DNA from: Syntrophomonadaceae bacterium
GTDB lineage: Bacteria > Bacillota_D > Dethiobacteria > DTU022
Length of the DNA stretch: 6,687 nucleotides
Direction: 5' to 3'
Assembly (NCBI GenBank): GCA_003551865.1
Contig: PUNU01000115.1
Coordinates: 1 to 6,687 of the forward strand
The notes below the pieces were generated by a model that was not told where the DNA came from, did no database searches, and worked only from the letters and a program-made list of their open reading frames with translations. Below are positions 5,847 to 6,687 of this stretch, in pieces. Position numbers and translations under genes: made by a program. How positions within the stretch are numbered: the stretch's first letter is position 1; every line of letters starts with the position of its first letter.

Positions 5847-6687
5847 GCAGCTCCAGCCAGGGCAGCCCGGATGGTATTACCGGTTAAGCCAGTTCTTCCG
5901 CCTTAAGTTTGGCCACCCGGTCTATAAAATTCCGCTCGATGCCGGTTTTTCGTGCCCCAACCGCGACGGGACGGTGGGAGATGCAGGCTGCAGTTATTGC
6001 TCCAATCCTTCTTTTGCGCCTTTTGCCAACGAGAATAATCACTCTTCAAAAAAAATTTCCATCACTGAACAGATCCAGAAAGGTATGAAGAAAAAAAGCG
6101 GGGCAAAACACCTGGCCTATTTCCAGTCATATACCAATACATACGCCCCCCTGGAGCAGCTTAAAGAATTATATGATCAAGCCCTTTCCCACCAGGCAGT
6201 AATCGGGTTAAGCATAGCAACCCGGCCGGATTGCATAACGGAAGAGATCCTGGAATTAGTGCAGGGATACGCCCGAAGGTGCCATGTGTGGATAGAATAC
6301 GGCCTGCAATCGGCTCACGACCGGACCCTTGAGATAATCAACCGGGGCCATGATGCCGCCTCTTTCGAGCAGGCCGTTAAATTAACCCACGGCAGGGGTA
6401 TTCACATTTGCGCCCATATTATCCTTGGCCTGCCTGGAGAAACTGCAGCCATGATGTTGGAAACAATCGAGTTCCTAAATTACCTTGGAATTGACGGGGT
6501 TAAGTTTCATCATCTCCAGATCATTAAAAACACTCCCCTTGCCGGGCAATATGCAGCAGGAGAAATCTCTTTATATGAAAAAGAAGAGGACTACATTCCC
6601 ATACTGTGCGACTGCCTGGAAAGGCTTGCCCCCCATATCGTCGTCCACCGGCTGGCCAGCCAGGCTACTTCAAAAGAGCTTCTAATC
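5839..6687 (+). CDS. mnmL: Radical SAM protein, YtqA/YhcC family (probable MnmL), 3' end cut by window
   Basis: The first 283 codons are open to the window edge. The family is usually about 310-325 residues, so some 30-40 are missing. The 4Fe-4S cluster cysteines are C39, C51 and C54 in GFSCPNRDGTVGDAGCSYC (C-x11-C-x2-C, the spacing of this family). Other family motifs are AYFQSYTNTYAPLE (93-106), GLSIATRPDC (123-132), WIEYGLQSAHDRTLEIINRG (151-170), HIILGLPGE (193-201) and KFHHLQIIKNTPLA (222-235). B. subtilis YtqA was recently renamed MnmL because it is needed, before the methylase MnmM (YtqB), to turn cmnm5s2U into mnm5s2U in tRNA; I recall this from the literature, and the E. coli homolog YhcC is less clear. 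The start is ATG 5839 with AAAGGGG (5823-5829) 9 bases ahead; the in-frame ATG at 5833 is too close to that site. ATGAGTGA overlaps the mnmG stop, implying translational coupling. Confidence 0.88.
   Translation, partial: MSEQLQPGQPGWYYRLSQFFRLKFGHPVYKIPLDAGFSCPNRDGTVGDAGCSYCSNPSFAPFANENNHSSKKISITEQIQKGMKKKSGAKHLAYFQSYTNTYAPLEQLKELYDQALSHQAVIGLSIATRPDCITEEILELVQGYARRCHVWIEYGLQSAHDRTLEIINRGHDAASFEQAVKLTHGRGIHICAHIILGLPGETAAMMLETIEFLNYLGIDGVKFHHLQIIKNTPLAGQYAAGEISLYEKEEDYIPILCDCLERLAPHIVVHRLASQATSKELLI

Overview
The window looks like chromosomal DNA from a mid-GC Firmicute of the Clostridia type (Peptococcaceae or Syntrophomonadaceae-like). This is inferred from strong Shine-Dalgarno sites such as AGGGGAGG, a TTG start, consensus sigma-A promoters (TTGACT-17-TATAAT and TTGCCA-17-TATAAT), and the protein types present. 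No 16S or marker gene supports a finer call.

Layout: (1) Positions 1-117 have ordinary base composition and may hold the last 31 codons of a broken minus-strand gene. (2) Positions about 118-628 are strikingly AT-rich and hold no gene that I can support; one terminator-like hairpin stands at 494-529. (3) 671-1612 (+) encodes a zinc-type cation diffusion facilitator with its metal-site residues intact, preceded by an extended -10 promoter. (4) 1613-1740 is a hairpin-rich spacer between convergent genes, including a minus-strand intrinsic terminator. (5) 1741-1950 (-) encodes a very short CPYC glutaredoxin-like protein. (6) 1954-2149 is a divergent regulatory region: two back-to-back consensus promoters, a perfect 8+3+8 inverted repeat on the nadE -35 box, and a terminator-like hairpin in the nadE leader just ahead of the ribosome binding site. 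(7) 2150-3799 (+) encodes glutamine-dependent NAD+ synthetase, nadE. (8) 3800-3878 holds a probable promoter with a perfect palindrome in its spacer. (9) 3879-5846 (+) encodes the tRNA wobble-uridine modification enzyme MnmG. (10) 5839 to the window end (+) encodes a radical SAM protein of the YtqA/YhcC (MnmL) family, overlapping mnmG by 8 bases and cut by the window edge.

The most meaningful gene pairing is mnmG with mnmL. With MnmE, MnmG makes the (carboxymethyl)aminomethyl group on U34 of certain tRNAs. The YtqA family, recently renamed MnmL, has been linked to converting the carboxymethylaminomethyl form to the aminomethyl form in Gram-positive bacteria that lack MnmC. Here the two lie in one translationally coupled unit, in the place where Firmicutes usually carry rsmG. 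The most promising regulatory signal is the nadE control region, where a candidate operator and a candidate attenuator lie in series. The glutaredoxin-like protein and the CDF transporter appear to be independent single-gene units.
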